DNA of 64,000 nt from Maribellus sediminis (GTDB lineage: Bacteria; Bacteroidota; Bacteroidia; Bacteroidales; Prolixibacteraceae), in assembly GCF_011799805.1 (NCBI RefSeq), contig NZ_WXUB01000006.1, positions 62,001-126,000 of the forward strand, in the 5' to 3' direction. Shown one piece after another: positions 7,992 through 15,154 of this stretch; the stretch's first letter is position 1, and each line of letters begins with the position of its first letter. The notes under the pieces are model-generated. The model was given only the letters and a program-made list of their open reading frames with translations. It ran no database searches and had not been told where the DNA came from. The position numbers and the translations under genes were made by a program.

Positions 7992-8074
7992 TTCGTTTAA
8001 AATTAACCCGGAAAGTGCAGAATCAGCAGTGTGATTCCCGAAACTCAAATCCCGGAGTTCGTTCATCTAAAAAT

Positions 8075-8345
8075 TCCGACTGGCAGGTTTTCTGGCTTGT
8101 TCTCTGACTTATACCTTCTCATCCTTTATTTTTCGGATAATGGCGTAAGAAAAGTCAGTTTATTCGGAACAGATCCCGACGAAAAATTTCTTTTAAATCA
8201 ATTTTTGCCGGGATTCTGTATTTCTAAGAATTTGTTCTTAAAATCACAAATTATAAGAAAAACTAGAACGTACAGCTGCGGGTACAGCTCCCGACTTTAA
8301 CGGGATTCCCTCTGAATGCTTGTGCATCACCAATCGCCAACAAAG
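8075..8345 (-). promoter_or_regulatory. Cobalamin riboswitch
   Basis: On the minus strand the conserved core GTCGGGAGCTGTACCCGC (about 8275-8295) is preceded by a GGTGATGC element near 8328 and followed about 180 bases later by the B12 box AGCCAGAAAACCTGCC (about 8083-8098). Order and spacing match the AdoCbl aptamer of Bacteroidota. A long AU-rich insertion separates core and B12 box. The aptamer ends about 85 bases before the btuF ATG. Two small hairpins in this interval (GAACTC/GAGTTTC and GAATCA/TGATTC) may carry the expression platform. Boundaries are approximate. Confidence 0.93.
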
Positions 8346-8552
8346 GTAGAAAAAACTTTGTTTGAACGGCTGTATATATAGATTCGTTAAGATCAATCCT
8401 GTTTTTCTGAAAATCATACTGCCAGGCATCAAAAAATCTATAACTTATTCCCACGCTGGTACGGAGTTGTAATCGCTCTTCGGCCATAGGCTGATACTTT
8501 TATTTTCAATCGTTGTAGATTGTATGCCGATTGCAGCCCGATAAATAGATAA

Positions 8553-8663
8553 GCGCGAGGGGAATTACCCAATAAAACTTATGAGGATGGGGATGTAAAT
8601 CCTGCACCAGAAGGATTTCAGATTCGAACGTTATATAAAGGTGATAAAAAAGCAGATTCATAA
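8553..8663 (+). pseudogene. Possible relic of a 3' gene end
   Basis: A short open stretch of 36 codons without a start codon ends at a TAA (8661-8663), 11 bp before the GH30-like gene. Its predicted residues (for example TYEDGDVNPAPEGFQ) look protein-like. It could be the tail of a gene whose front was deleted, or chance. I recognise no family. Confidence 0.2.
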
Positions 8664-8674
8664 ACTAAATATTC

Positions 8675-10219
8675 ATGAAACAACAACTAACCTTAATTTT
8701 CTTTATTCTGATAGGATTTTCATTTCAGAATAAAAACAGTCTGGCTCAATCCAGAAATTTCACTGCCATCCGGGCAGGTGTTTATTTTGATCAACCGATT
8801 CGTGAATGGGATGGTTTTGGTTTTAATTATGTGGAAAGCGCTCACTTTGTCGATAAAAACATAAGTAAAGAAGCGGAAAGGGCGAAGCGCTGGTGGAATG
8901 AGCAGCATCCCGGGAAGGATTTTTTTATTCAGGAATATGGCGGATTCAGCCTGCTCGACGAGAAAGAGAAAGATGAAGTTATAGAGTTGGTATTTGGCGA
9001 AGACGGACTAAAGCCGGGAGTTGTGAAAATGTTTCTCGATGCACATCATCAAAAAGAACCGGGTGGCCCGTTTGATCATGAAACTTCAACAAGCTACATG
9101 CGCGAGTTTGTAAAAAGAGGACTGAAAGTTACCCGCGACCGGGGTGCCGATTTTCAGATTATAACTACGTTGTACGGCCCTCCGGGGTTTATGACCAAAC
9201 AAAAAGTTGACCGGGGCCGCGATCTGGATCCTGCAATGAAAGAAGACCTGGCATTGTATATGATCGATTGGGTGAGGTTCCTCAAAGAAAAGGATGGGTT
9301 ACCGGTGAGATATTTGTCGTTACATAACGAAGGCGAAGACTGGACACGTTGGAACCAGGAAGGCCACACCGATTGGTTTGGCCATGATTTCAACCTTTAC
9401 TGGCCACCGGCTCAAGTCAATGAATTTGTAAAATACATGCCAAAAATGATGAAGAAATATGGATTGGAAGATGTTGGAATTACAAATGGCGAACCATCAA
9501 ATTGGTATCGCTTTGTAGGCTGGGGGTACGCTGATTTTCTTGCTAATGATAAGGAAGCCGTTAAAAACCTGGGGCTGATTACTACGCACGGATTTTATAA
9601 CGGAATTTACGGAACCTGGTTTGGTGAACACAACAGTTATCCAAATGATATTTTACGTAAACAGCGCCCGGAACTGCACACATGGGTCACTTCAACAAGT
9701 TGGGCCAATATGGATGCAAGTTTTGTAAAGCAAATTCATGGAAACATTTACACTTCGAAGGTGAACGCCATTATTCCCTGGGCAGGAATCCAGCGACCGG
9801 CCCACTGGGTAGGTGGCGATCCAAATCCAGGCAATGCCATTCAGGTAAATGAAGACGGAAATTACCAGGTTAGAAAAGGATACTATTTTTATAAACAGGC
9901 TTCGTGTGCCGGACAACCGGGTATGAAAGTGGTGCGAACTTTTGCCATGAATTCTGAAATTGCTGTAATTGGATTTGCGCAGGATCGGACAAAAAATACT
10001 GATTCCTTTATCGTTGTAAATACATCAGGCGAAAAAGTAAAGAAAGTTACTGTTGAAATACATGGCTCAAAGTACAAGCAGTTTGAAGCTTTTCGTACGG
10101 TTGATGCAGAAGGATATGACGCGGACCGCTACAAGGCTATTGGCACGTTTAATGTAAGCGACGGTGCTGTTGATATTGAAATGCTTCCGGGATCGGTAGT
10201 AACATTTTTCGGAAAATAA
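8675..10219 (+). CDS. Secreted GH30-like glycoside hydrolase
   Basis: A 514-residue clan GH-A type glycosidase with a signal peptide (residues 1-24, ending SLAQ). The TIM barrel spans about residues 35-410 and is followed by a small beta-sandwich (about 420-514), the usual GH30 layout. The acid/base Glu is in YLSLHNEGEDW (E219). At the place where GH30 enzymes have the nucleophile Glu after a W-x-T motif, this protein reads HTWVTSTSW (about 334-342), so the usual Glu appears to be Ser. It may use another residue, belong to a divergent subfamily, or be inactive. Known GH30 enzymes cleave beta-linked glucans, xylans, fucosides or galactans; the substrate here is not clear. Single gene. Confidence 0.7.
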   Translation: MKQQLTLIFFILIGFSFQNKNSLAQSRNFTAIRAGVYFDQPIREWDGFGFNYVESAHFVDKNISKEAERAKRWWNEQHPGKDFFIQEYGGFSLLDEKEKDEVIELVFGEDGLKPGVVKMFLDAHHQKEPGGPFDHETSTSYMREFVKRGLKVTRDRGADFQIITTLYGPPGFMTKQKVDRGRDLDPAMKEDLALYMIDWVRFLKEKDGLPVRYLSLHNEGEDWTRWNQEGHTDWFGHDFNLYWPPAQVNEFVKYMPKMMKKYGLEDVGITNGEPSNWYRFVGWGYADFLANDKEAVKNLGLITTHGFYNGIYGTWFGEHNSYPNDILRKQRPELHTWVTSTSWANMDASFVKQIHGNIYTSKVNAIIPWAGIQRPAHWVGGDPNPGNAIQVNEDGNYQVRKGYYFYKQASCAGQPGMKVVRTFAMNSEIAVIGFAQDRTKNTDSFIVVNTSGEKVKKVTVEIHGSKYKQFEAFRTVDAEGYDADRYKAIGTFNVSDGAVDIEMLPGSVVTFFGK

Positions 10220-10341
10220 TTACAAAATGTCCTTTTGATTTGGAGCAAGCTCGCCGGTGCGTCCTGATAGCAATCGGGAGAACTGCGAAACGAGAATTGA
10301 CCAAAGGGAAATCGACCAGGTCATTCCGCAGTTGGCGTACC

Positions 10342-10403
10342 ACCGAACCCCGCCCTGCAATATGTACTTCCTAAGTTTACATTTTCTTTGTTAGCGGTTC
10401 GGT
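10342..10403. repeat. attC-like imperfect palindrome, left flank of the orphan gene
   Basis: ACCGAACCCCGC near 10342 and GTTAGCGGTTCGGT ending near 10403 can pair as an imperfect stem with about 40 bases between. The stretch also contains TGCAATATGT, resembling TGCAATGTG in the right flank. This looks like a recombination-site hairpin of integron-cassette type, but the exact core sites do not match the attC consensus. Confidence 0.35.
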
Positions 10404-10405
10404 TT

Positions 10406-10900
10406 TTATTCCTTTTTAAACTCGTTTAAATACCAGTTATTAATCTTTTTTATCGATTTTTCGTCTGTCCTTGGATTACTATTTAGTCCCAAATTTATTT
10501 TTTTATTATTGATGAATGAGTTTAAAAAAATAATTGCAAACCCTCCAACCTCTGCATAATCAGAAGAAATGTAAGATGAGTAATAATGTTTATACGAACA
10601 ACATTTTTTTTTCGAATGTATAATGGAAATTAAATATTCTATATCTTCTTTCTTTATCCAATTGAGAGGAAATTCTCCTTTAAATGTCACAAAATTTAAT
10701 TTTGAATTTGCATGATAATTTTCTGTCATTATTTTTATAAATGACCTCACATCCAAGTTTTCTATTTTCTCAACTTTGGCTTGAGTCAATTCATTTAGAG
10801 TATGTTCCTTTTCCACGTCATAATGCAGTAGTTCGGATGCATCTCCCATAGAATAAGAGAAGAATATTAAAATACTAATAAGTAGAATGTTTTTTATCAT
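10406..10900 (-). CDS. Hypothetical secreted protein, AT-rich
   Basis: A 164-residue protein of unknown function. Residues 1-21 form a likely signal peptide (MIKNILLISILIFFSYS core). The mature part is rich in Lys, Asn and Ile, has a Cys-Cys pair (KKKCCSYKHYYSSYISSD) near residue 98, and I recognise no domain. Base composition is clearly lower in GC than the neighbours and the codons are AT-biased, which suggests recent transfer. The gene stands alone, flanked on both sides by imperfect palindromes that share short motifs, so it may be a mobile cassette. No toxin or immunity signature can be read with confidence. Confidence 0.6.
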   Translation of the reverse strand: MIKNILLISILIFFSYSMGDASELLHYDVEKEHTLNELTQAKVEKIENLDVRSFIKIMTENYHANSKLNFVTFKGEFPLNWIKKEDIEYLISIIHSKKKCCSYKHYYSSYISSDYAEVGGFAIIFLNSFINNKKINLGLNSNPRTDEKSIKKINNWYLNEFKKE

Positions 10901-11017
10901 TTCATTTATTCTTTATGCATTGGTTTTTTAGATTGTTTATTGTTTCATATTTCTTTTAAATAAGATGACTAATTTTTGGTCAACCTATTTCAGTAATTTA
11001 TATGCGTCAAACTGGCC

Positions 11018-11098
11018 GCTAACGGTAATTGCATGTCTCGTAGCTTTGGTTTTGGCGTTGGCTTTTTACGGCTATGATGATATGCAATGTGTTATGTT
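11018..11098. repeat. attC-like imperfect palindrome, right flank of the orphan gene
   Basis: TAACGGTAATTGCATGTC (near 11020) and GATATGCAATGTGTTA (ending near 11095) pair as an imperfect stem with unpaired bases on one side and a loop of about 45 bases. Such asymmetry is typical of integron attC sites. The left flank shares parts of these motifs. Confidence 0.4.
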
Positions 11099-11310
11099 TA
11101 CGTTTTTTATTTTTTAAAAGTCAGGAATTAGGCCCGAGGGACTTTTAATATTTGCAAGAGCGGTTTTCAATGTATTGGGTTCCAATTCGATTTTTGTTTT
11201 CTAAAATAAACATAATTTCTAATCCTTGTTTTTATTTCATTAAAAGATTTTACAGGCGGGTAGTCGTTTGGGGCGCAGTACATTGCAAAAAGCCGCGAAA
11301 ATGGTTTTCT

Positions 11311-11455
11311 GCCTTGTTGCCGCAGGAAATTGCCTGTAAAAATACTTTTTCATGTTATTGCCACGGGCAATGGCCTGCCCAAACACTTTTTCGCCCCGTT
11401 GCCGCGGGCAAAAGCACGGAAAAATGATTTTTCGTTTAAATGCCGGGGTCAATGG
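11311..11455. repeat. Degenerate tandem repeat of about 40 bp
   Basis: Three to four units each contain a GC-rich core like TTGCCGCGGGCAA or ATTGCCACGGGCAATGG followed by an A/T-rich arm ending in ACTTTTTC. The units start near 11317, 11360, 11399 and 11440. The cores are short palindromes. No gene is evident in the 950-bp stretch 10901-11853; it holds this array, a hairpin and a REP-like cluster. Confidence 0.55.
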
Positions 11456-11469
11456 CCTCAATTTCCAAT

Positions 11470-11504
11470 AAAGGATGTCATCTTTTCGAAAGATGACATC
11501 CTTT
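11470..11504. repeat. Perfect 16-bp hairpin
   Basis: AAAGGATGTCATCTTT and AAAGATGACATCCTTT flank a 3-base loop. The stem is perfect, and A/T ends on both sides make it terminator-like in both directions. No gene lies close enough upstream on either strand to need it. Confidence 0.7.
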
Positions 11505-11515
11505 ACTACGACTTC

Positions 11516-11700
11516 GGGCTAAAGCCCATTTCTGATCGGCGGATCAGCGCCCCCGGTCTGAAGACCGGGGTTATTCAACACCCAAGATTAGGCTGCAGAC
11601 TTATCTCTTCACAATCCGGTAGGAAGACCGGGGTTATTCAACACCCAAGATCAGGCGAAGGCTTATCTCTTCACAATCCGGCAGGAAGACCGGGGCTAGT
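11516..11700. repeat. REP-like palindrome cluster 1 with 63-bp tandem repeat
   Basis: GGGCTAAAGCCC (11516-11527) and CCCCGGTCTGAAGACCGGGG (11551-11570) are palindromes of the REP type. AAGACCGGGG recurs at 11561, 11624 and 11686, giving 2.4 copies of a 63-bp unit. The same palindrome families recur in clusters at 12.5 and 13.7 kb. Confidence 0.75.
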
Positions 11701-11853
11701 CAATTCAGGAGTCTCGCTGAAGGTTGAAATATCAAAATAAAATGTGATCGGATTAAACCTTTTGTCCTGCAGAACATCCAAGTTTTCTAAACTTGACGGA
11801 GCATCAATTGGTGCTCGTACTATTCAATAAATCAAACTTTAAAAATAATTCAA

Positions 11854-12306
11854 ATGAGCAGAATCGTTTTTTTATTACTGGTGTTTGTAATCACCCTGTC
11901 GACAGGCTGCGACCGAATCAGCAATCGTAACTCATCGCAGCAAAACTTTGGCTCCGGGAACGGAATGGGACCCGGCAATTTTGATCCGGAAGCCATGGTC
12001 GATCGCCAGATTGAACGCATGAACGAAACGCTCGATCTGAGCAGCGACCAGGAGAAGCAGGTGCGTCAAATTCTGATGGATAACTTCGAGAAAATGGGTA
12101 AAATGCGCGAGGAAGGCAGGCAAGGCGGCGAAGGCGACTTTGAAGCTATGCGCGAACAGTGGCAGAAGATGCGTGAAGAACAGAACGAAAAAATGAAAGA
12201 AGTGCTTTCGGAGGAACAGTGGGAAAAATACCAGGTTTACCAGGAAGAAATGAGAGCGAGAAGAGGCCAGGGCGGTCAAGGCGGACCGGGTATGCCTCGT
12301 CAGTAA
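11854..12306 (+). CDS. Spy/CpxP-like periplasmic lipoprotein
   Basis: A 150-residue lipoprotein: the signal ends in the lipobox LSTGC, giving a lipidated Cys at about residue 19. The mature part is helical, highly charged and Met-rich, with QIERMNETLDLSSDQEKQVRQI near residues 52-73, which fits the LTxxQ-type helix of Spy/CpxP-like envelope chaperones or metal-stress proteins. A second helix contains VLSEEQWEKYQVYQEEM. Gly-rich ends are probably disordered. It stands alone between REP-like clusters 1 and 2. The role in protein folding or metal sensing is inference from the family. Confidence 0.65.
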   Translation: MSRIVFLLLVFVITLSTGCDRISNRNSSQQNFGSGNGMGPGNFDPEAMVDRQIERMNETLDLSSDQEKQVRQILMDNFEKMGKMREEGRQGGEGDFEAMREQWQKMREEQNEKMKEVLSEEQWEKYQVYQEEMRARRGQGGQGGPGMPRQ

Positions 12307-12523
12307 TTTGGTTTCGGTTGCTTCTTATTCAAGAAACGGCCTCAAAAGTGGAGCAAATGAATTTTCCTCTTTCAATTTTTAAGTAGCTGCCTCCTATTAG
12401 CCTCCCCGAAGAAGAGAAACCTTCCCCCTGCGGGGGGTTAGGGGGTCAGGAATAAGTTAGTTTACAAATTGTAAGTTCAACTTCAATTTATTTTCAGACA
12501 GATTAGTGAAGTGGGCTTACTAA

Positions 12524-12660
12524 CCCCAGCCTTCAGGCTGGGGCTGCTGCAATCCCCGATCGTACACAGGGGCTTTAGCCCATTCATCATACACCATGGG
12601 CTAAAGCCCGCCATCCATCTATGTTCTCCACGATCCCCGGCATAAATGCCGGGGTTATTC
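12524..12660. repeat. REP-like palindrome cluster 2
   Basis: Four palindromes in 137 bp: CCCCAGCC/GGCTGGGG (12524-12543), GGGCTTTAGCCC (12570-12581) mirrored by GGGCTAAAGCCC (12598-12609), and CCCCGGCATAAATGCCGGGG (12635-12654). The cluster starts after ACTAA and ends in TTATTC, like the other clusters. The rest of the gap 12307-12687 holds only a C/G-run (12423-12450) and nothing gene-like. Confidence 0.8.
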
Positions 12661-12687
12661 ATTAGTTTGCAGATCAATATTTTTCCG

Positions 12688-13689
12688 CTAGAAAAACATA
12701 TTCTTATCGCGGTTGCCAAAGAAAATGCCGGCATCAATCCGAATCCGGTCGAGCAGATCGATCAGATCCTGGCTCAGTTTCCAGGTCATCTTCGGGCTTT
12801 CGATCAATCCCTTGTCAAGACATTCCATCACGTGTTCGGCTTCGTACTGGTAGCCCCAGCCTTCGCGGTGTTGCTTCGGAAGTGTTTTGGGCTCCTCGCC
12901 TTCCTTCATTATGGTTATGTTGGTTGGCGTAAACCAGCGCGGATTCAGTACCAGGTACCCTTTTTCGCACAAATATTCGGTTTGTGTGGGCGAATGTGCC
13001 GCAAAACTCGAAGTAAGGCTGGCCATAGCGCCATCGGTATATTTAAAAATCATGTTGATGCTTTCTTCCGATCCGGTTGGGCTGAAGTCGGCAAAGGTTT
13101 TTACGGTTTTTGGAACACCCAGCGAAGTGAGTGCCGCAAATACCGGGTAAATACCAATATCGAGCAGCGAACCGCCACCGAGCTCAACATTGTACAAACG
13201 TTTGTCTTCGATGAAGGGAGCATTAAAGGCAAAATCGGAACGAACGATTTTTAGTTTTCCCAATTCGCCTGATTGCAGGATCTCCATCGCCTGCTGAAAA
13301 CTGGGTTGAAACATGGTCCAGAAAGCTTCCATCAGAAAAGTATTGGTGGCTTTTGCGGTATCGATCATTTCCTTCACCTCTTTCCCATTCAGCGAGAAAG
13401 CCTTTTCGCACAAAACCGCTTTTTTATGCTTGAGGCAAAGCAGGGTATGTTCGTGGTGGTGCGAATGCGGCGTGGCAATATAAACTACGTCCACCCCGGG
13501 ATCGTTTACCATCTCCTCGTAACTGCCATAAGCTTTTTCGAAACCCCACTCGCTGGCGAAACTTTGTGCCCGGTCGAGATCGCGCGATGCCGCAGCATAT
13601 AAATTGGCATTTGGAAGTAACTTCAGATCGCTGATGAATTTGTGGGCAATTTTCCCACAGCCCAGAACGGCCCAGTTGTATTTTTTCAT
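12688..13689 (-). CDS. Gfo/Idh/MocA family oxidoreductase
   Basis: A 333-residue NAD(P)-dependent sugar dehydrogenase-like protein. The N-terminal Rossmann fold starts with WAVLGCGKIAHKF (glycine motif) at residues 5-17. The family motif VLCEKAFSLN (normally EKP) lies near residue 93 with Ala in place of Pro. The C-terminal alpha/beta domain includes GGGSLLDIGIYP with the conserved Asp and is complete. Members oxidise sugars, inositols or dihydrodiols; no substrate can be set here. The ATG at 13689 is chosen because the upstream in-frame extension to 13755 would begin inside REP-like cluster 3. Single gene between two REP clusters, which may supply its transcript end. Confidence 0.88.
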   Translation of the reverse strand: MKKYNWAVLGCGKIAHKFISDLKLLPNANLYAAASRDLDRAQSFASEWGFEKAYGSYEEMVNDPGVDVVYIATPHSHHHEHTLLCLKHKKAVLCEKAFSLNGKEVKEMIDTAKATNTFLMEAFWTMFQPSFQQAMEILQSGELGKLKIVRSDFAFNAPFIEDKRLYNVELGGGSLLDIGIYPVFAALTSLGVPKTVKTFADFSPTGSEESINMIFKYTDGAMASLTSSFAAHSPTQTEYLCEKGYLVLNPRWFTPTNITIMKEGEEPKTLPKQHREGWGYQYEAEHVMECLDKGLIESPKMTWKLSQDLIDLLDRIRIDAGIFFGNRDKNMFF

Positions 13690-13740
13690 ATGAGATATCC
13701 TATTTAATGTTTTTTTTCTGTGAAGGTAAAAGAATTTATT

Positions 13741-13875
13741 GACTAACCCCGGCATTCATGCCGGGGAAAAACACGACTTAAGCGAATGGGCTTTAGCCCT
13801 AAAATTGAAGAATAAAGGACTAAAGTCCAAAGTAAAGTGGAATCCAGTTCACGGGCATAAATGCCCGTGTTAGTC
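13741..13875. repeat. REP-like palindrome cluster 3 with inverted ends
   Basis: A 135-bp composite begins with GACTAAC (13741-13747) and ends with its inverse GTTAGTC (13869-13875). Inside are CCCCGGCAT/ATGCCGGGG (13747-13766), GGGCTTTAGCCC (13788-13799), GGACTAAAGTCC (13817-13828) and ACGGGCAT/ATGCCCGT (13851-13868). It sits between the oxidoreductase start and the phosphorylase stop. Confidence 0.85.
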
Positions 13876-13958
13876 AGCTTCGCACGTACATGTATTCATC
13901 GGATGACTATTTGATACAACAACGAGTTATCCGATGAGTCTCGACAATGATTGCAGGA

Positions 13959-15146
13959 CTAATACCAGCCCTCGTTTTTATCGATAAGCTGATTGATGGT
14001 TTGTACGCTTGTTGCCGAGCGCAAGCCATCTTCAGGCGTGTTCAGGCAGTAGTCGATCAACTGATCAACCGTAGTGCTTGCCACGTGCATGCGTGTATCC
14101 GACGATCCGTAGTAAATAAACACCTCATCGTTTTCGTTACGAATCCAGCCATTGGCAAACAGTACATTCGATACATCGCCTATCCTCTCCTCACCTTCGG
14201 GCGCCATAAAATAGCCACCGGGCCGGGCAATCACTTTCGATGGATCTTCCAGAGCTGTCATAAACATAAACAGGGTGTAGCGCAAACCGACTGCGCAATT
14301 TCTAACGCCGTGAGCCAGATGTAACCAACCTTTTTCTGTTTTAATGGGTGCCGGCCCCTGACCGTTTTTTAATTCTTTTATGGTGTGGTAGATCTTCTCG
14401 TCGATAATGATTTCTTCGGGCGCTTCAGCTTTTGTAATGTCATCAACCAGTGCCCAGCCGATGCCGCCACCGCCGCCAACTTCAATAAAGCCATCCTGCG
14501 GGCGGGTGTAAAAAGCGTATTTTCCATCCACAAATTCGGGATGCAAAACCAGGTTGCGTTGTTGTCCGTGGTGCGAAATAAAATCGGGCAAACGTTCCCA
14601 GCTTACCAGGTCTTTTGTGCGCGCTATTCCACCGCTTGCTGTTGCCTGCGAAGTATCGCCGGCAGGTGCCGTTTTATCTTTTCGTTCGGAACAAAACACG
14701 CCGTAGATCCAACCGTCTTCGTGTTTCGTGAGGCGCATATCGTACACGTTGGTTTCCGGATCTTCGGTTTCGGGCATCGTTACCGGGCGGTCCCAGAACC
14801 GCCAGTTATCGATCCCGTTCGGACTTTCGGCAACAGCAAAAAACGATTTGCGGTCCCAGCCTTCGGTACGAACCATCAGCAGGTATTTGCCGTCGAGATA
14901 AATTGCACCGCTGTTAAACGTAGCATTCATACCAATGCGCTGCATCAGGTACGGATTACTGTCGAAATTCAGATCGTAGCGCCAGTGCAGTGGCGTATGC
15001 GCCGCCGTTACAATCGGGCGCTTATAGCGGTAGTAAATACCGTTGTAGTTTTTTATATCTTTTTTATTCGCCTTGGTCAATAATTTTTCGTGCTCTTTTT
15101 TAAGCTGAGCCAGGCGATCTTCAAATTGTTCGTATGTCGGTTTCAT
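13959..15146 (-). CDS. GH130 4-O-beta-D-mannosyl-D-glucose phosphorylase
   Basis: A 395-residue cytoplasmic phosphorylase that splits beta-1,4-mannosyl-glucose with phosphate into mannose-1-phosphate and glucose, a step of mannan breakdown. The sequence follows the GH130 subfamily 1 enzyme of Bacteroides fragilis closely from memory: AAHTPLHWRYDLN, RIGMNATFNSGA, FFAVAESPNGIDNWRFW and LVLHPEFVDGKYAFYTRPQDG. The catalytic Asp is in NVYDMRL (D136), and phosphate-binding Arg/His residues of the five-bladed propeller are present. No signal peptide. It follows the symporter gene by 8 bp, so the pair imports and phosphorolyses the disaccharide. The epimerase and mannanase usually found beside it are missing here. 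Confidence 0.9.
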   Translation of the reverse strand: MKPTYEQFEDRLAQLKKEHEKLLTKANKKDIKNYNGIYYRYKRPIVTAAHTPLHWRYDLNFDSNPYLMQRIGMNATFNSGAIYLDGKYLLMVRTEGWDRKSFFAVAESPNGIDNWRFWDRPVTMPETEDPETNVYDMRLTKHEDGWIYGVFCSERKDKTAPAGDTSQATASGGIARTKDLVSWERLPDFISHHGQQRNLVLHPEFVDGKYAFYTRPQDGFIEVGGGGGIGWALVDDITKAEAPEEIIIDEKIYHTIKELKNGQGPAPIKTEKGWLHLAHGVRNCAVGLRYTLFMFMTALEDPSKVIARPGGYFMAPEGEERIGDVSNVLFANGWIRNENDEVFIYYGSSDTRMHVASTTVDQLIDYCLNTPEDGLRSATSVQTINQLIDKNEGWY

Positions 15147-15154
15147 AAATGTTA

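Noticed and set aside
8263-8487. 74-residue minus-strand frame next to the cobalamin riboswitch
   Set aside because: Its C-terminal third is the riboswitch core itself, and a stop lies just upstream. The beta-strand-like start is probably chance.
10220-11100. Integron integrase or phage genes around the AT-rich orphan gene
   Set aside because: No integrase, transposase or phage gene is present in the window.
11152-11740. Open frames across the 11.1-11.7 kb repeats
   Set aside because: They consist of palindromic and tandem repeats, and have no plausible start site or protein-like composition.
12483-12737. 84-residue minus-strand frame
   Set aside because: It runs through REP-like cluster 2 and into the oxidoreductase gene in another frame.
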